Assembly: GCA_947253885.1 (NCBI GenBank)
Contig: CAMYAO010000013.1
Location: 1-57,814 of the forward strand
Length of the DNA: 57,814 bases
Direction: 5' to 3'
DNA from: an uncultured Clostridium sp.
Lineage (GTDB): Bacteria > Bacillota > Clostridia > Lachnospirales > Lachnospiraceae
Part shown: positions 1 through 8,704 of the stretch, piece after piece
Layout of the letters: each line of letters begins with the position of its first letter
Numbering within the stretch: the first letter of the stretch is position 1
Program-made: the position numbers and the translations under genes
The notes under the pieces: model-generated
The model's database searches: none
What the model was told of the DNA's origin: nothing
The model's input: the letters and a program-made list of their open reading frames with translations, nothing else

Positions 1-46
1 AGATCCTGAGATGTCTCGTGGGCTCGGAGATGTGTATAAGAGACAG
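1..46 (+). other. Illumina Nextera adapter (non-genomic)
   Basis: Positions 13-46 match the 34-nt Nextera transposase read-2 adapter, ending in the mosaic end AGATGTGTATAAGAGACAG. The eight bases before it (5-12, CCTGAGAT) match, from memory, the adapter-strand form of Nextera i7 index N715. Positions 1-4 (AGAT) match the end of the P7 primer. Genomic sequence therefore begins at 47. This is library contamination left on a contig end. Confidence 0.97.
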
Positions 47-69
47 GTATAAAGTTATGGGAGGATAGA

Positions 70-978
70 ATGAAAAAGAAAACAGTTTGTGGGATTCTTC
101 TTTTTCTCAGTATCGTTACCGGTTGCAGTGCGCAGAATAACAGGATAGAACATTCTGTTAAACATGAAAAAGAGCCGTCAATTAAGACTTATGAGGCAAA
201 AAAGGGGGCACATTTCAGCAGTACAAAGGTAAAAAAGGGGCATTTACAACTTGGAAAAAGAAAGTATTTTATACAAGCCGTGATTCCCGGAACAGAGTGG
301 CAGAATTTTGCAACAAAGAAGGAATTACTGGAAGTCTTGCCAAAAGTTACTGAAGAAGAATTTCATATGGTAACCTCATGGATTCAGAATGCGACTTTTC
401 GAAAAACTTACTTTTTTGGACAGGAAGCAAGTATTCAGGAAGAGTATCTGGCATTAGGGTATAAGGATCGTTTCGGGTTTTGCCGGGAAGAGTTTACGCC
501 TGTGGGAGGCGGAAAGATTGTATATATCAATAATGACGGAGAAGCTTATATAGCGAATATACCGAAGCTGTGTTCCTATATAGAAAAACTTTGTCAGAAA
601 AAAATTTTCTCCATCAGAAAAATCAGTGATCGGGCAATGGGGAAAATAACATTTTTCAGAGAAAAAAAGGAGAAAAGAAAAAGCAGGAGCCATACCAGAA
701 AGATGACATCGGAAGAAGTAAAAACACTGAATATGGTTTTGAGAACGGGAAAAGCGATTTCCAGAACAGAAAGTCGAAAACGTTTCTCAGTTGCTTCCGG
801 AGTCAGAATACAGTATCAGAATGAGACGGAGACGTATGAAATGATGTTGCCGTTATCAGGGAAAAACAGGATTTGCAGAAATGAGATATGGGTAGAGGGT
901 AAGCGTTATACGGTAGATCAGAGGCATGTATCGGGTATGCAGAGCCTTATAAAAATTAAAAAAGGAAGATTAAAATAA
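70..978 (+). CDS. Putative lipoprotein, unknown function (302 aa)
   Basis: I do not recognise this family. The N-terminus is a lipoprotein signal: MKKK, a hydrophobic run, then the lipobox V-T-G-C with Cys19 as the lipidated residue, so the mature protein should sit on the outer face of the membrane. The rest is soluble, very Lys/Arg-rich, with no visible catalytic motif and a highly basic stretch around residues 195-215. A GGGAGGA ribosome site lies just before the ATG. It starts only 23 bases from the first genomic base, so any upstream partner or promoter is off the contig. A strong terminator begins at its stop codon. Confidence 0.75.
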   Translation: MKKKTVCGILLFLSIVTGCSAQNNRIEHSVKHEKEPSIKTYEAKKGAHFSSTKVKKGHLQLGKRKYFIQAVIPGTEWQNFATKKELLEVLPKVTEEEFHMVTSWIQNATFRKTYFFGQEASIQEEYLALGYKDRFGFCREEFTPVGGGKIVYINNDGEAYIANIPKLCSYIEKLCQKKIFSIRKISDRAMGKITFFREKKEKRKSRSHTRKMTSEEVKTLNMVLRTGKAISRTESRKRFSVASGVRIQYQNETETYEMMLPLSGKNRICRNEIWVEGKRYTVDQRHVSGMQSLIKIKKGRLK

Positions 979-1013
979 GGATGAAGTATCACCGGTACTT
1001 CATCCTTATTTAC
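977..1013 (+). terminator. Rho-independent terminator after the lipoprotein gene
   Basis: A 12-bp perfect stem (977-988 with 996-1007, AAGGATGAAGTA pairing TACTTCATCCTT) with a 7-nt loop is followed by a short T-rich tail. It overlaps the stop codon of the lipoprotein gene. Confidence 0.8.
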
Positions 1014-1063
1014 TGTCAGGGGAATCCAATGGTATGATTAAGGGAAATGGGAAGGAAAGAGAA

Positions 1064-1740
1064 ATGAACTTAACACAGATAGAATATTTTTTGGAGGTAG
1101 CAAAGTCTTTGAATTTTACAAAAGCTGCAAAAAGCTTGCATGTATCGCAACCTGCATTAAGTAAACAGATTGCGAATTTAGAAAGAGATTTGGAAGTGTT
1201 ACTGTTTTTCAGAACGAATAAAGCGGTTTCATTAACTCCTGCAGGAGCACAGTTGGAAAAGGATCTGCAGGTTGTGTTGATCTGATTTTTAGCATATCTG
1301 CTTCATTAGATGACTTTGATCAGATACAGTACAGACCGGTAGCTGACAGACGGCATGCAATCGTGTATTCCGAAAAATTCAAACCGCAGGAGAAAAATAA
1401 GACATATTAGGATTTTAATGGAGAAAATTTTTTTGTGGTAGATCCCGAAGTGGCTCCAAAATTGTATTGATGTCATATGGAATTATTGGTAAAACTCGGT
1501 ATTTCACCGGGAGAAATTGTTTATATTGAAGATACTATGACATTAATTACATATTTGGAGCTCGGTAGAGGTTTTGCAATTTTAGGAGAGGGAGTAGCAA
1601 AGACAAGACTGGCGATTGATTATATTTCAATTCCAAAGGAATTGGGTGGGATTGAGATTGTAGCTGTTTGGAAGCAGAGTATGGACTGGGTGGACCTGTT
1701 AGTATCAGATGACAACTTCATGTTATCATCTGATAAGTAA
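1064..1740 (+). pseudogene. Decayed LysR-family transcription regulator
   Basis: The first 70 residues from the ATG at 1064 (good AAGGAAAG ribosome site) are a textbook LysR winged-helix start: MNLTQIEYFLEVAKSLNFTK, then the SQPALSKQI recognition helix and LTPAG. The frame then shifts near 1270-1285. The rest of the ligand-binding domain continues in another frame (DLIFSISASLDDF, then MELLVKLGISPGEIVYIEDT and so on), interrupted by stops near 1408 and 1468. The whole remnant spans about 225 codons against roughly 290-300 for the family, so part of the hinge and first effector lobe is also deleted. It cannot make a working regulator. Any gene it once controlled is not obvious next door. Confidence 0.85.
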
Positions 1741-1816
1741 AGGATATTTTAAAGTAAAGAGAAGAAATGATAAGCTTTCTGTAAGAAACAATCTTATATC
1801 TTAAAGGGGGTTAACC

Positions 1817-3042
1817 ATGAGAAAACGATATTTATGGATAATGGCTTTATCATTGATTCTTACTTCTGCCGGAGTAGTCGGAAAAGCAATCAATGTGTCG
1901 GCTGCAGGATCAAAAACAGAGACTATCACAGTAAAGAAAAATAAAGGAAAGTCGTATTTGATCTATAAAAAAATAAGGAGAAGGTTCAAAGGATCCTAAA
2001 AATCAGAGGGGTAAGAAAAGCAGATCTGATTTTTAAATCCAGTAATAAAAAGGTTGTTACAGTCAATCGTAAAACTGGTAAATTCACAACTGCCTCATCT
2101 AAATATGGAAAAGCGTAGACAAGGCAAAAAAATCCGATTATTATCTGAATGCAATGGTGGCGGGACATAAAATTGCAATTACAGATCCTGAAAAGGCAAC
2201 GGTATTTTTGGTAAAAGAGTCGGGAGAAAAGGCGGAGATTCAAAAAAATGGAGATGTATATGAAGTAGAAGTATCTGCGTTGTCAACTAACAATAAAAAA
2301 GAGGAACAAATTTTAATCCAATCAGAAGACAATACTTACACAATTCATACACGACCGGAAACCATGGCCAATCTCACTACCTATGTAGATAAAAACAAGG
2401 TTGAAAAAGGTGCTTATACATTTGCGGTTGATCATTATTTGATTCGCGTCAATACAGAAGAAAAAATTATTTATTACAGAAATATGGATTGTACCGGAGA
2501 AAAAACCGGAGAATTGATGTGGACATTGAGTGGTTTAAATGATGAGTTTGTTTTAAGCAGATCTCAGAAATTTATCGGACAGAATTTTGCTTACATGACA
2601 AACGGTTCAGGAGAAAGACTTGTTTTTGATAACCATACAAGTTTTGCGCAAAATGAGACAAGAATGGCAGAGTTTCAGTTTAGAAATAGAAATGAGACCG
2701 GGGTGATGCAGACTACATTCTAGACAGTGAGGAGTTGGACGAAAAATCCGGAGAATTGGGGGTAAAATCTGTGTTTAATCCGATCGTTCAAAAGCCGGTT
2801 ATGCCGATGCATTGGGCAACGCATTGTGGAAGCGTTGAGAAAAAATCAGATAGCAGATGGTTATGGGTTGGGGATTGCATGGAATTTACAGCACTATAGG
2901 AAATCTTCCTCTTATACCGATATTTTCTGAATATAATCCGCAATCTGAGAAGTTGACATTTGAACTGTATGCAATAAGGAATGAGAATTATAAATCTCAT
3001 GAAGGAAAATTTTCTTACAGAACATATAAAACAATAGATTAA
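1817..3042 (+). pseudogene. Decayed secreted protein, possibly Ig-like domain plus arylsulfotransferase
   Basis: Start at 1817 has a strong AAAGGGGG ribosome site and a clear signal peptide (MRKRYLWIMALSLILTSAG ... VSAAG). The reading is broken at least three times: a stop near 1999, another near 2116, a shift near 2720 and another near 2860. Stitching the frames gives a bacterial Ig-like piece (SSNKKVVTVNRKTGKFTTAS), a beta-rich region, and a C-terminal piece (ATHCGSVEKK, WGLHGIYSTIGN, FSEYNPQSEKLTFELYA, YRTYKTID). The C-terminal pattern resembles the end of ASST-type arylsulfate sulfotransferases. The family call is tentative and the disruption is certain. The central catalytic part appears shortened, because the remnant is only about 408 codons. 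Confidence 0.6.
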
Positions 3043-3085
3043 AAAAATAACGACCGATTCGTGATTGAATCGGTCGTTATTTTTT
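3041..3085. terminator. Bidirectional terminator
   Basis: A 14-bp perfect stem (3047-3060 with 3067-3080, core ATAACGACCGATTC) with a 6-nt loop is flanked by an A-run on the left and a T-run on the right. It can terminate both the pseudogene transcript (+) and typA (-), which converge here. Confidence 0.92.
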
Positions 3086-3091
3086 AAAAAT

Positions 3092-4921
3092 CTATTTTTT
3101 CATATTAGAACGTTTACGTAAAGTAGGGTCTAAAATCTTCTTTCGAATTCGAAGACTTTCCGGTGTTACTTCTAAAAGCTCATCCGTATCGATAAAATCC
3201 AGTGCCTGTTCTAAGCTTAAAATGCGCGGAGGTGTTAAGGTCAACGCCTCATCTGCACTGGAGGAACGTGTATTAGTCAGATGTTTCTTTTTACATACAT
3301 TCAGTTCAATATCTTCTGCACGGGAGCTTTGACCGATTACCATACCGGCATATACTTTTTCTCCGGCACCGATGAAGAGTGTACCGCGATCCTGTGCGGA
3401 AAATAGGCCATAGGCAACAGATTCGCCTGTTTCATAGGCAATCAGAGATCCCAACTTTCGATATGCAATCTCTCCTCTGTAGGGTTCATAGCCGGAAAAA
3501 ATGGTATTAATGATACCGTTTCCTTTTGTGTCGGTCAGGAAATCTCCACGATATCCTATTAATCCACGTGACGGAATCTTAAATTCCAAACGCGTATATC
3601 CGCCACTGATGCTTCCCATAGTCAGAAGTTCACCTTTTCTCTGGCTCAATTTTTCGATAACAACACCGGAGAATTCATCAGGAACATCTACATAGGCTGT
3701 TTCCATCGGTTCCAGTGTTTTGCCTGCTTCATCTTTCCGGAATAAAACTTCCGCTTTACTTACTGCAAATTCATATCCCTCTCGTCTCATATTTTCAATT
3801 AATACGGATAAATGTAATTCTCCTCGACCGGAAACTTTGATACTGTCCGCATTTTCTGTTTCCTCTACTCTAAGAGAGACGTCAGTGTTTAATTCACGGA
3901 ATAAACGATCTCTGATATGACGGGAGGTTACATATTTTCCTTCCCGTCCGGCAAGAGGACTGTCATTTACAATGAAATTCATAGAAATGGTCGGCTCTGA
4001 AATCTTTTGAAACGGGATTGCCACCGGATTTTCAGGAGAGCAGATAGTGTCACCGATATGAATGTTGGAGATACCGGAGATTGCAACAATAGAGCCGATG
4101 CCGGCTTCCGATACTTCTACTTTGTTTAATCCGTCAAATTCATAAAGCTTACTGATACGAACCCGTTCGATTTTATCAGGATCATGATGATTTACCAAAA
4201 CAGCATCCTGATTTACTTTTAAAAATCCGTTATCTACTTTTCCGACACCGATACGGCCTACATACTCATTGTAATCAATGGTAGAAATCAAGACTTGAGT
4301 ATTGGCATCAGGATCTCCGGTCGGAGCGGGGATATAGTCTACAATTGTTTCAAACAGCGGCATCATATCCTTTTTTTCATCTTCTAAATGAAGCATTGCA
4401 TATCCATCACGGGCGGAAGCGAATACAAACGGGCAGTCCAGCTGTTCATCCGATGCATCCAGATCCATTAACAATTCTAAAACTTCGTCGATTACTTCGT
4501 CCGGTCTGGCTTCGGGACGGTCAATTTTATTGACACATACAATTACGGGCAGGTCTAAAGCCAATGCCTTCATAAGAACAAATTTTGTCTGGGGCATCGC
4601 ACCTTCAAAGGCATCGACTACGAGCACAACACCATTTACCATTTTTAGAACACGTTCCACCTCTCCGCCGAAATCAGCATGTCCGGGTGTATCAATAATA
4701 TTAATCTTGATATCCTTATATTGAACGGCGGTGTTTTTTGATAGAATGGTAATTCCACGTTCTCTCTCTATATCATTGGAATCCATAACTCGTTCCTGAA
4801 CTTCCTGATTAGCACGAAATACGCCGGATTGTTTTAAAAGTTCATCTACTAAGGTAGTTTTACCATGGTCAACGTGAGCAATAATCGCGATATTTCGGAC
4901 ATCCTCTCTCTTCATTTGCAT
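3092..4921 (-). CDS. typA: Translational GTPase TypA/BipA (609 aa)
   Basis: TypA/BipA is an EF-G-like GTPase that binds the 70S ribosome and supports ribosome assembly and growth under stress or cold. Visible signs: the G1 loop AHVDHGKTT at residues 15-23, switch II DTPGHADFGGEVER, the NKID G4 motif, an EF-Tu-like domain 2, and the TypA-specific C-terminal region with the conserved stretch RGLIGYRGDFLTDTKG. The length of 609 residues is normal. Translation starts at 4921 behind a GAAGGA site on the minus strand; Met3 is an alternative. It is a single-gene unit with its own promoter and a 117-nt leader that carries a hairpin. Confidence 0.97.
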   Translation of the reverse strand: MQMKREDVRNIAIIAHVDHGKTTLVDELLKQSGVFRANQEVQERVMDSNDIERERGITILSKNTAVQYKDIKINIIDTPGHADFGGEVERVLKMVNGVVLVVDAFEGAMPQTKFVLMKALALDLPVIVCVNKIDRPEARPDEVIDEVLELLMDLDASDEQLDCPFVFASARDGYAMLHLEDEKKDMMPLFETIVDYIPAPTGDPDANTQVLISTIDYNEYVGRIGVGKVDNGFLKVNQDAVLVNHHDPDKIERVRISKLYEFDGLNKVEVSEAGIGSIVAISGISNIHIGDTICSPENPVAIPFQKISEPTISMNFIVNDSPLAGREGKYVTSRHIRDRLFRELNTDVSLRVEETENADSIKVSGRGELHLSVLIENMRREGYEFAVSKAEVLFRKDEAGKTLEPMETAYVDVPDEFSGVVIEKLSQRKGELLTMGSISGGYTRLEFKIPSRGLIGYRGDFLTDTKGNGIINTIFSGYEPYRGEIAYRKLGSLIAYETGESVAYGLFSAQDRGTLFIGAGEKVYAGMVIGQSSRAEDIELNVCKKKHLTNTRSSSADEALTLTPPRILSLEQALDFIDTDELLEVTPESLRIRKKILDPTLRKRSNMKK

Positions 4922-4955
4922 AATAAATCCTTCTTTCTTCTTAAACGGACAAGGA

Positions 4956-4983
4956 GCACATACTGAAAGAACTCAGCATGTGC
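4956..4983 (-). promoter_or_regulatory. Hairpin in the typA 5' leader
   Basis: In the minus-strand RNA, 11 bases (GCACATGCTGA) pair fully with 11 (TCAGTATGTGC), with one G-U pair and a 6-nt loop. On the plus strand the same pair would be a mismatch, so the structure favours the typA transcript. It is not followed by a T-run and is therefore not a terminator. It sits between the predicted start of transcription and the ribosome site. Confidence 0.5.
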
Positions 4984-5044
4984 ACCATTATATAAACAAT
5001 ATGTTTCTTAAATAAGTCTTAAGTTCTATTTCTTCAACTGATAA

Positions 5045-5074
5045 ATTATAGCATGTAGCAATACCGGATTGCAA
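5045..5074 (-). promoter_or_regulatory. Predicted typA promoter
   Basis: On the minus strand, -35 TTGCAA (5069-5074) and a perfect -10 TATAAT (5045-5050) are 18 bp apart. This predicts a transcript start near 5038 and a leader of about 117 nt before the typA ATG. Confidence 0.6.
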
Positions 5075-5079
5075 ATAAA

Positions 5080-5670
5080 TTAAGGAAGGTTTAAATATTC
5101 CATATTGGAAATCAAAAGCTGAGCTGTCATTTCTGCCATTTCATCCGAACTTTTATTGAGTCCTTCCTCGAACCATCTCCGGATTAATCCCATACATCCG
5201 AACAGACAGTAGTTGTAGATATATTCCGAGTCAGGGTGTTCATTTACTTTAAAAAGATTTTCTACACGACGCTTCAGCGGCTCTCCGATGGTATAAATCA
5301 TTTTGGAAATAAAAGCAACGTCTCCGTAAGGCCCCATCAGCACTTGACAGATATCTGTATTTTTCTTTATTTCATTAAAAAGAAGAGAAAGGGTTTTGTT
5401 CGGATGCAACTCTCCGGTATTTTGTACCCGTTCAAAATCATCCTGGCTGTCAATCACAACAAGAAATGCATCAAAAAACTCCTGTTCGATAGAGGTAAGC
5501 ATGTCGTAGATGTCCGTATAGTGTAAATAGAAGGTGGAGCGGTTGATGTCCGCCTCATCTACCAGCTCCTGGATAGTGATTTCGTTAATACATTTTACAC
5601 GCAGTAAAGTTACCAGTGCATTTTTAAGTTGTGTACGAGTTTTTCGAACCCGTCGATCTTGTGTAGCCAT
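5080..5670 (-). CDS. TetR/AcrR-family transcriptional regulator (196 aa)
   Basis: This is a one-component DNA-binding repressor. The N-terminal helix-turn-helix is clear: RKTRTQLKNALVTLL, then ITIQELVDEADINRSTFYLHY at about residues 31-51, followed by a helical effector-binding domain with a TetR_C-type ending. The ATG at 5670 follows AAGGGAG on the minus strand. It is divergent from the YhgE/Pip gene, and a 15-bp palindrome of the type bound by TetR dimers lies in the gap, partly overlapping a likely promoter of this gene. It most likely represses itself and the YhgE/Pip gene. The inducer is unknown. Confidence 0.92.
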   Translation of the reverse strand: MATQDRRVRKTRTQLKNALVTLLRVKCINEITIQELVDEADINRSTFYLHYTDIYDMLTSIEQEFFDAFLVVIDSQDDFERVQNTGELHPNKTLSLLFNEIKKNTDICQVLMGPYGDVAFISKMIYTIGEPLKRRVENLFKVNEHPDSEYIYNYCLFGCMGLIRRWFEEGLNKSSDEMAEMTAQLLISNMEYLNLP

Positions 5671-5693
5671 ATAACTCCCTTTAATACTGATGA

Positions 5694-5727
5694 TTAATAG
5701 ACAATAAATTGATTAATAGTCTATTAA
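5694..5727. promoter_or_regulatory. Palindromic operator, likely TetR site
   Basis: A perfect 15-bp palindrome TTAATAGTCTATTAA (5713-5727) sits between the divergent TetR and YhgE/Pip genes. A further half-site TTAATAGAC at 5694-5702 gives a second, wider inverted repeat with GTCTATTAA at 5719-5727. The spacing and position suit one or two TetR dimers. Confidence 0.65.
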
Positions 5728-5752
5728 CATACAAAAACAATAAAATTATCGA

Positions 5753-5780
5753 TTGAAAAACTTTCTATGAGGAGTATAAT
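5753..5780 (+). promoter_or_regulatory. Predicted promoter of the YhgE/Pip gene
   Basis: TTGAAA (5753-5758) and a perfect TATAAT (5775-5780) are separated by 16 bp. The promoter lies 25 bp past the palindrome and about 80 bp before the ATG at 5860. Confidence 0.65.
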
Positions 5781-5859
5781 GCATTTTATATCAAAAAGCA
5801 ACACAATGTCTAATTACAAACAGGTTGAATTTTAATAGTTTTATAGAAAGAGAGTTGTT

Positions 5860-8643
5860 ATGTTAAAACAAGAATGGAAACAATTGTTTCAAAACAAGAT
5901 ACTGATGTTTATTTTAATTGTGCTATTGTTTGTTCCATCTATTTATACAACCGGTTTTTTGGGATCCATGTGGGATCCGTACGGAAAATTATCCAAGTTG
6001 CCGGTTGCGGTGGTAAACGAAGATCAATCGGTTGCATATAGGGGGAAAACACTGGAAGTAGGAGAAAAACTGTCAAATCAGTTAAATAAAAATGATGCGT
6101 TGGGATTTCAGAGCGTTCCTTCTAAAAAAGAGGCGATGGCATCTTTAAAAGCAGGCAGCTATTATATGGTAATTGTAATTCCAAAGAATTTTTCAAAAAA
6201 TGCCACGACACTGCTGCAAACTCATCCGGAAAAAATGAAGTTGGAATACTATACCAATCCCGGAAAAAATTACATTGCAAGTAAAATGAGCGAATCTGCA
6301 ATGGAAAAAGTAAAAAATAAGGTTTCTGATCAGGTAACCAAAACCTATACGGAGGTATTGTTTGACGAAATCGCAGATGCTGGAAAATCTATTCGAAAAG
6401 CAGCCGACGGAGCGGATACCTTATCTTCCGGAATTCAAAAGTTATCAAATGGGAACGGACGGATAACCTCCAATCTGAATACACTGGCAAAGGGAGCTTT
6501 GACATTTGAAACGGGAACGGAGAAATTGAATAAAGGACTGTCCGATTATTTCGCAGGAACTGTAAAAATAAAAGCGGCAACTGCAAAACTGAGTAACGGA
6601 TCCGGAAAATTGGTAAACGGTCTGAATCAGATACAAACAGGTACGACTGTGTACACTTCGGGTGCAGAGCGGTATACAAAGGGCGTGGATACTTATTTGG
6701 AGGGAACGTTACAGTTATATAAGGGAGTGCAGAAGCTTTCCGGACTGCAGAATTTAGGACAGGTATCGAATGCAATTCAAAAACTGAATTATGCGGTAAG
6801 TGATACGACCAATAAGGAATCTTTAAGAACCGGAACCATGCAGCTTTCTTCCGGCTTGAATGCTCTTTCTGAACAGGTAAAAACTCTGAGCAAGAAAGCA
6901 GATGTGAAAAAACTGGCAGAGCTTTCTACGGCGGTGCAGACGGCGAACAAGGTTATAACCGGCAGCAATTCCGGACTTCAGAAACTGTCTGCTGCATTAA
7001 AACAGGAAACGGCACTGATCAAGAAATTGCAAAAAGAGCTGAATCAGATGGCGGCATCTGTACAGATAGAAGCAAAGAAGCAGTCTGTGACGGCGATTAA
7101 TAAACTTGTAACAGCTGAAAATAAAAAAGTGGATGCTTCCAACAGTCAGATAGAAGCGGTGTTGGGCAAGGTGCAGGCCTCCTCTCTGCAGGAATCGGAG
7201 AAGAAGGAACTGATCACAAAGTTGCAATCAGCCAAATTGGCTCATATGAATACAGTCAGTGCTTCTGATTTGGATCTGAATCTGGATACATTGGTGTCTT
7301 CATACCAGACAGAACTGACCAAAGCAGTCGGAGTGATCGATAAGATCAATCAGTCTGTAACACAGGCTGAAAAGGATTTGGGAACAGCATCAGGTTATTT
7401 GACAAAGATACAGACAGGATTATCCTCTGCATCATTTGATACTTCCGCAATTCAAAAACTGTCAGACGCATTGGAAACCGCGTCTAAGGGAACTGCTAAA
7501 ATCGATGCCGGTGTGAGTCAGGTGGGAACGGCATTGGGAACCCTGCAGTCAAAGACCTCTAATTTCGGAGTTGCGGCGTCAGGAATGAAGCAGATCGATT
7601 CCGGATTTCAAAAGCTCACGAAAAATAATCAAAAACTGAATACGGCAGGCAAACAATTAAGGGACAGCGGATCGATATTAAAATCAACTACAACTACTGC
7701 ATCAAAAGGAATGAAAACCCTGTCTGACGGAAGTTCCAAACTGTCCGGTGCTATGAATCTGCTTACAGATAACAATATGGCATTACAGACCGGTGCTTCA
7801 CAGTTGACAGTCGCATCCGGAAAAATTGTTTCCGGTTCTGAAAAGCTTACAGACGGAAGCAGACAATTAGGAAGCGGACTGCTCACAGCAGGTAACGGAT
7901 CTGATGCTTTGGCAAAAGGACTGAACAAAGGGGCAAAGAAGCTTCAGAAGACAAAAGGAACTGATCGTACGACATCGATGTTTTCCTCACCGGTTACAAT
8001 CAGTGAAGATAAGGTTACAACTGTTGAAACAAACGGTTATGCAATGGCACCTTATATGATGTCGGTAGGATTATGGGTCGCATGTATTTCCTTTACATTA
8101 ATGTATCCGATTTTAAAACACAGAGGAGAATTGTCCACTGGTTTCCATTGGTGGCTGAGTAAGGCATCGGTATTGTTTCCGTTATCGGTGGGAATGGCTT
8201 GTATTTTGGTCGGGGTATTGCATAAAGTATTGGGATTTACCCCATACAGCTGGTCAGAGACGTTTGTTGTTGCGATCTCAACTTCTCTGGCCTGCATGGC
8301 GATACAATATTTCTTCACATCCGTTTTTGGAAAAGTCGGAAATTTTATGATGTTGATTTTTACTGTAGTTCAACTGGGAGGTTCCGCAGGGACTTATCCG
8401 TTGGAGCTTTCCGGTAAAGTAGTAAAGGATGTGCATAAGTGGTTGCCGTTCAGTTATTCTGTGGATGCATACAGGGCGGCTATTTCCGGAGCCGGTACAA
8501 TTTATATGGACGTATGGAAATTATGGCTGTATGCAATTGTTTTCACACTGGCTACTATTATTATCTTTACATTAAGGACCAGACGGATCAAGGCAAACAA
8601 ATCTACTTTTATGGATTTGTTTACCAAATTTGAAGAAGCTTAA
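5860..8643 (+). CDS. YhgE/Pip-type membrane protein (927 aa)
   Basis: This is a large membrane protein of the YhgE/Pip (phage-infection-protein) family, related in its membrane part to ABC-2 type permeases. There is one N-terminal membrane segment (about residues 15-35) before the conserved PVAVVNEDQS start of the external region. A very long extracellular helical stalk (about 170-720) is built from many short repeats of the pattern L-x-x-G-x-x-x-L. The C-terminus has about five membrane segments (roughly 728-912). The exact cargo is unknown; relatives act in export, phage reception and type VII-associated roles. It faces a TetR gene and is probably under its control. An AGAAAGAGAG ribosome site supports the start. 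Confidence 0.9.
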   Translation: MLKQEWKQLFQNKILMFILIVLLFVPSIYTTGFLGSMWDPYGKLSKLPVAVVNEDQSVAYRGKTLEVGEKLSNQLNKNDALGFQSVPSKKEAMASLKAGSYYMVIVIPKNFSKNATTLLQTHPEKMKLEYYTNPGKNYIASKMSESAMEKVKNKVSDQVTKTYTEVLFDEIADAGKSIRKAADGADTLSSGIQKLSNGNGRITSNLNTLAKGALTFETGTEKLNKGLSDYFAGTVKIKAATAKLSNGSGKLVNGLNQIQTGTTVYTSGAERYTKGVDTYLEGTLQLYKGVQKLSGLQNLGQVSNAIQKLNYAVSDTTNKESLRTGTMQLSSGLNALSEQVKTLSKKADVKKLAELSTAVQTANKVITGSNSGLQKLSAALKQETALIKKLQKELNQMAASVQIEAKKQSVTAINKLVTAENKKVDASNSQIEAVLGKVQASSLQESEKKELITKLQSAKLAHMNTVSASDLDLNLDTLVSSYQTELTKAVGVIDKINQSVTQAEKDLGTASGYLTKIQTGLSSASFDTSAIQKLSDALETASKGTAKIDAGVSQVGTALGTLQSKTSNFGVAASGMKQIDSGFQKLTKNNQKLNTAGKQLRDSGSILKSTTTTASKGMKTLSDGSSKLSGAMNLLTDNNMALQTGASQLTVASGKIVSGSEKLTDGSRQLGSGLLTAGNGSDALAKGLNKGAKKLQKTKGTDRTTSMFSSPVTISEDKVTTVETNGYAMAPYMMSVGLWVACISFTLMYPILKHRGELSTGFHWWLSKASVLFPLSVGMACILVGVLHKVLGFTPYSWSETFVVAISTSLACMAIQYFFTSVFGKVGNFMMLIFTVVQLGGSAGTYPLELSGKVVKDVHKWLPFSYSVDAYRAAISGAGTIYMDVWKLWLYAIVFTLATIIIFTLRTRRIKANKSTFMDLFTKFEEA

Positions 8644-8704
8644 ATTGCTATCTCATTTCAGTTGTGGTATTTTTATTAAGAATCATGTTGGAAAAGGAGA
8701 TAGC

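Noticed and set aside
3501..4724. Plus-strand open frames inside typA
   Set aside because: They lie antisense to a well-supported gene, lack ribosome sites and show no recognisable domains.
6389..7928. Minus-strand frames of 60-130 codons inside the YhgE/Pip gene
   Set aside because: They are by-products of the repetitive coding of the long stalk, with no start signals or domain text.
6420..7960. Possible tandem DNA repeat in the YhgE/Pip stalk
   Set aside because: The repetition is at protein level only (L..G spacing). I saw no long exact DNA repeats, so it is not listed as a repeat element.
8630..8704. Upstream start for the corrinoid adenosyltransferase
   Set aside because: It overlaps the previous gene, has no ribosome site and adds 25 residues foreign to the family. 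The ATG at 8705 has AAAGGAGA.
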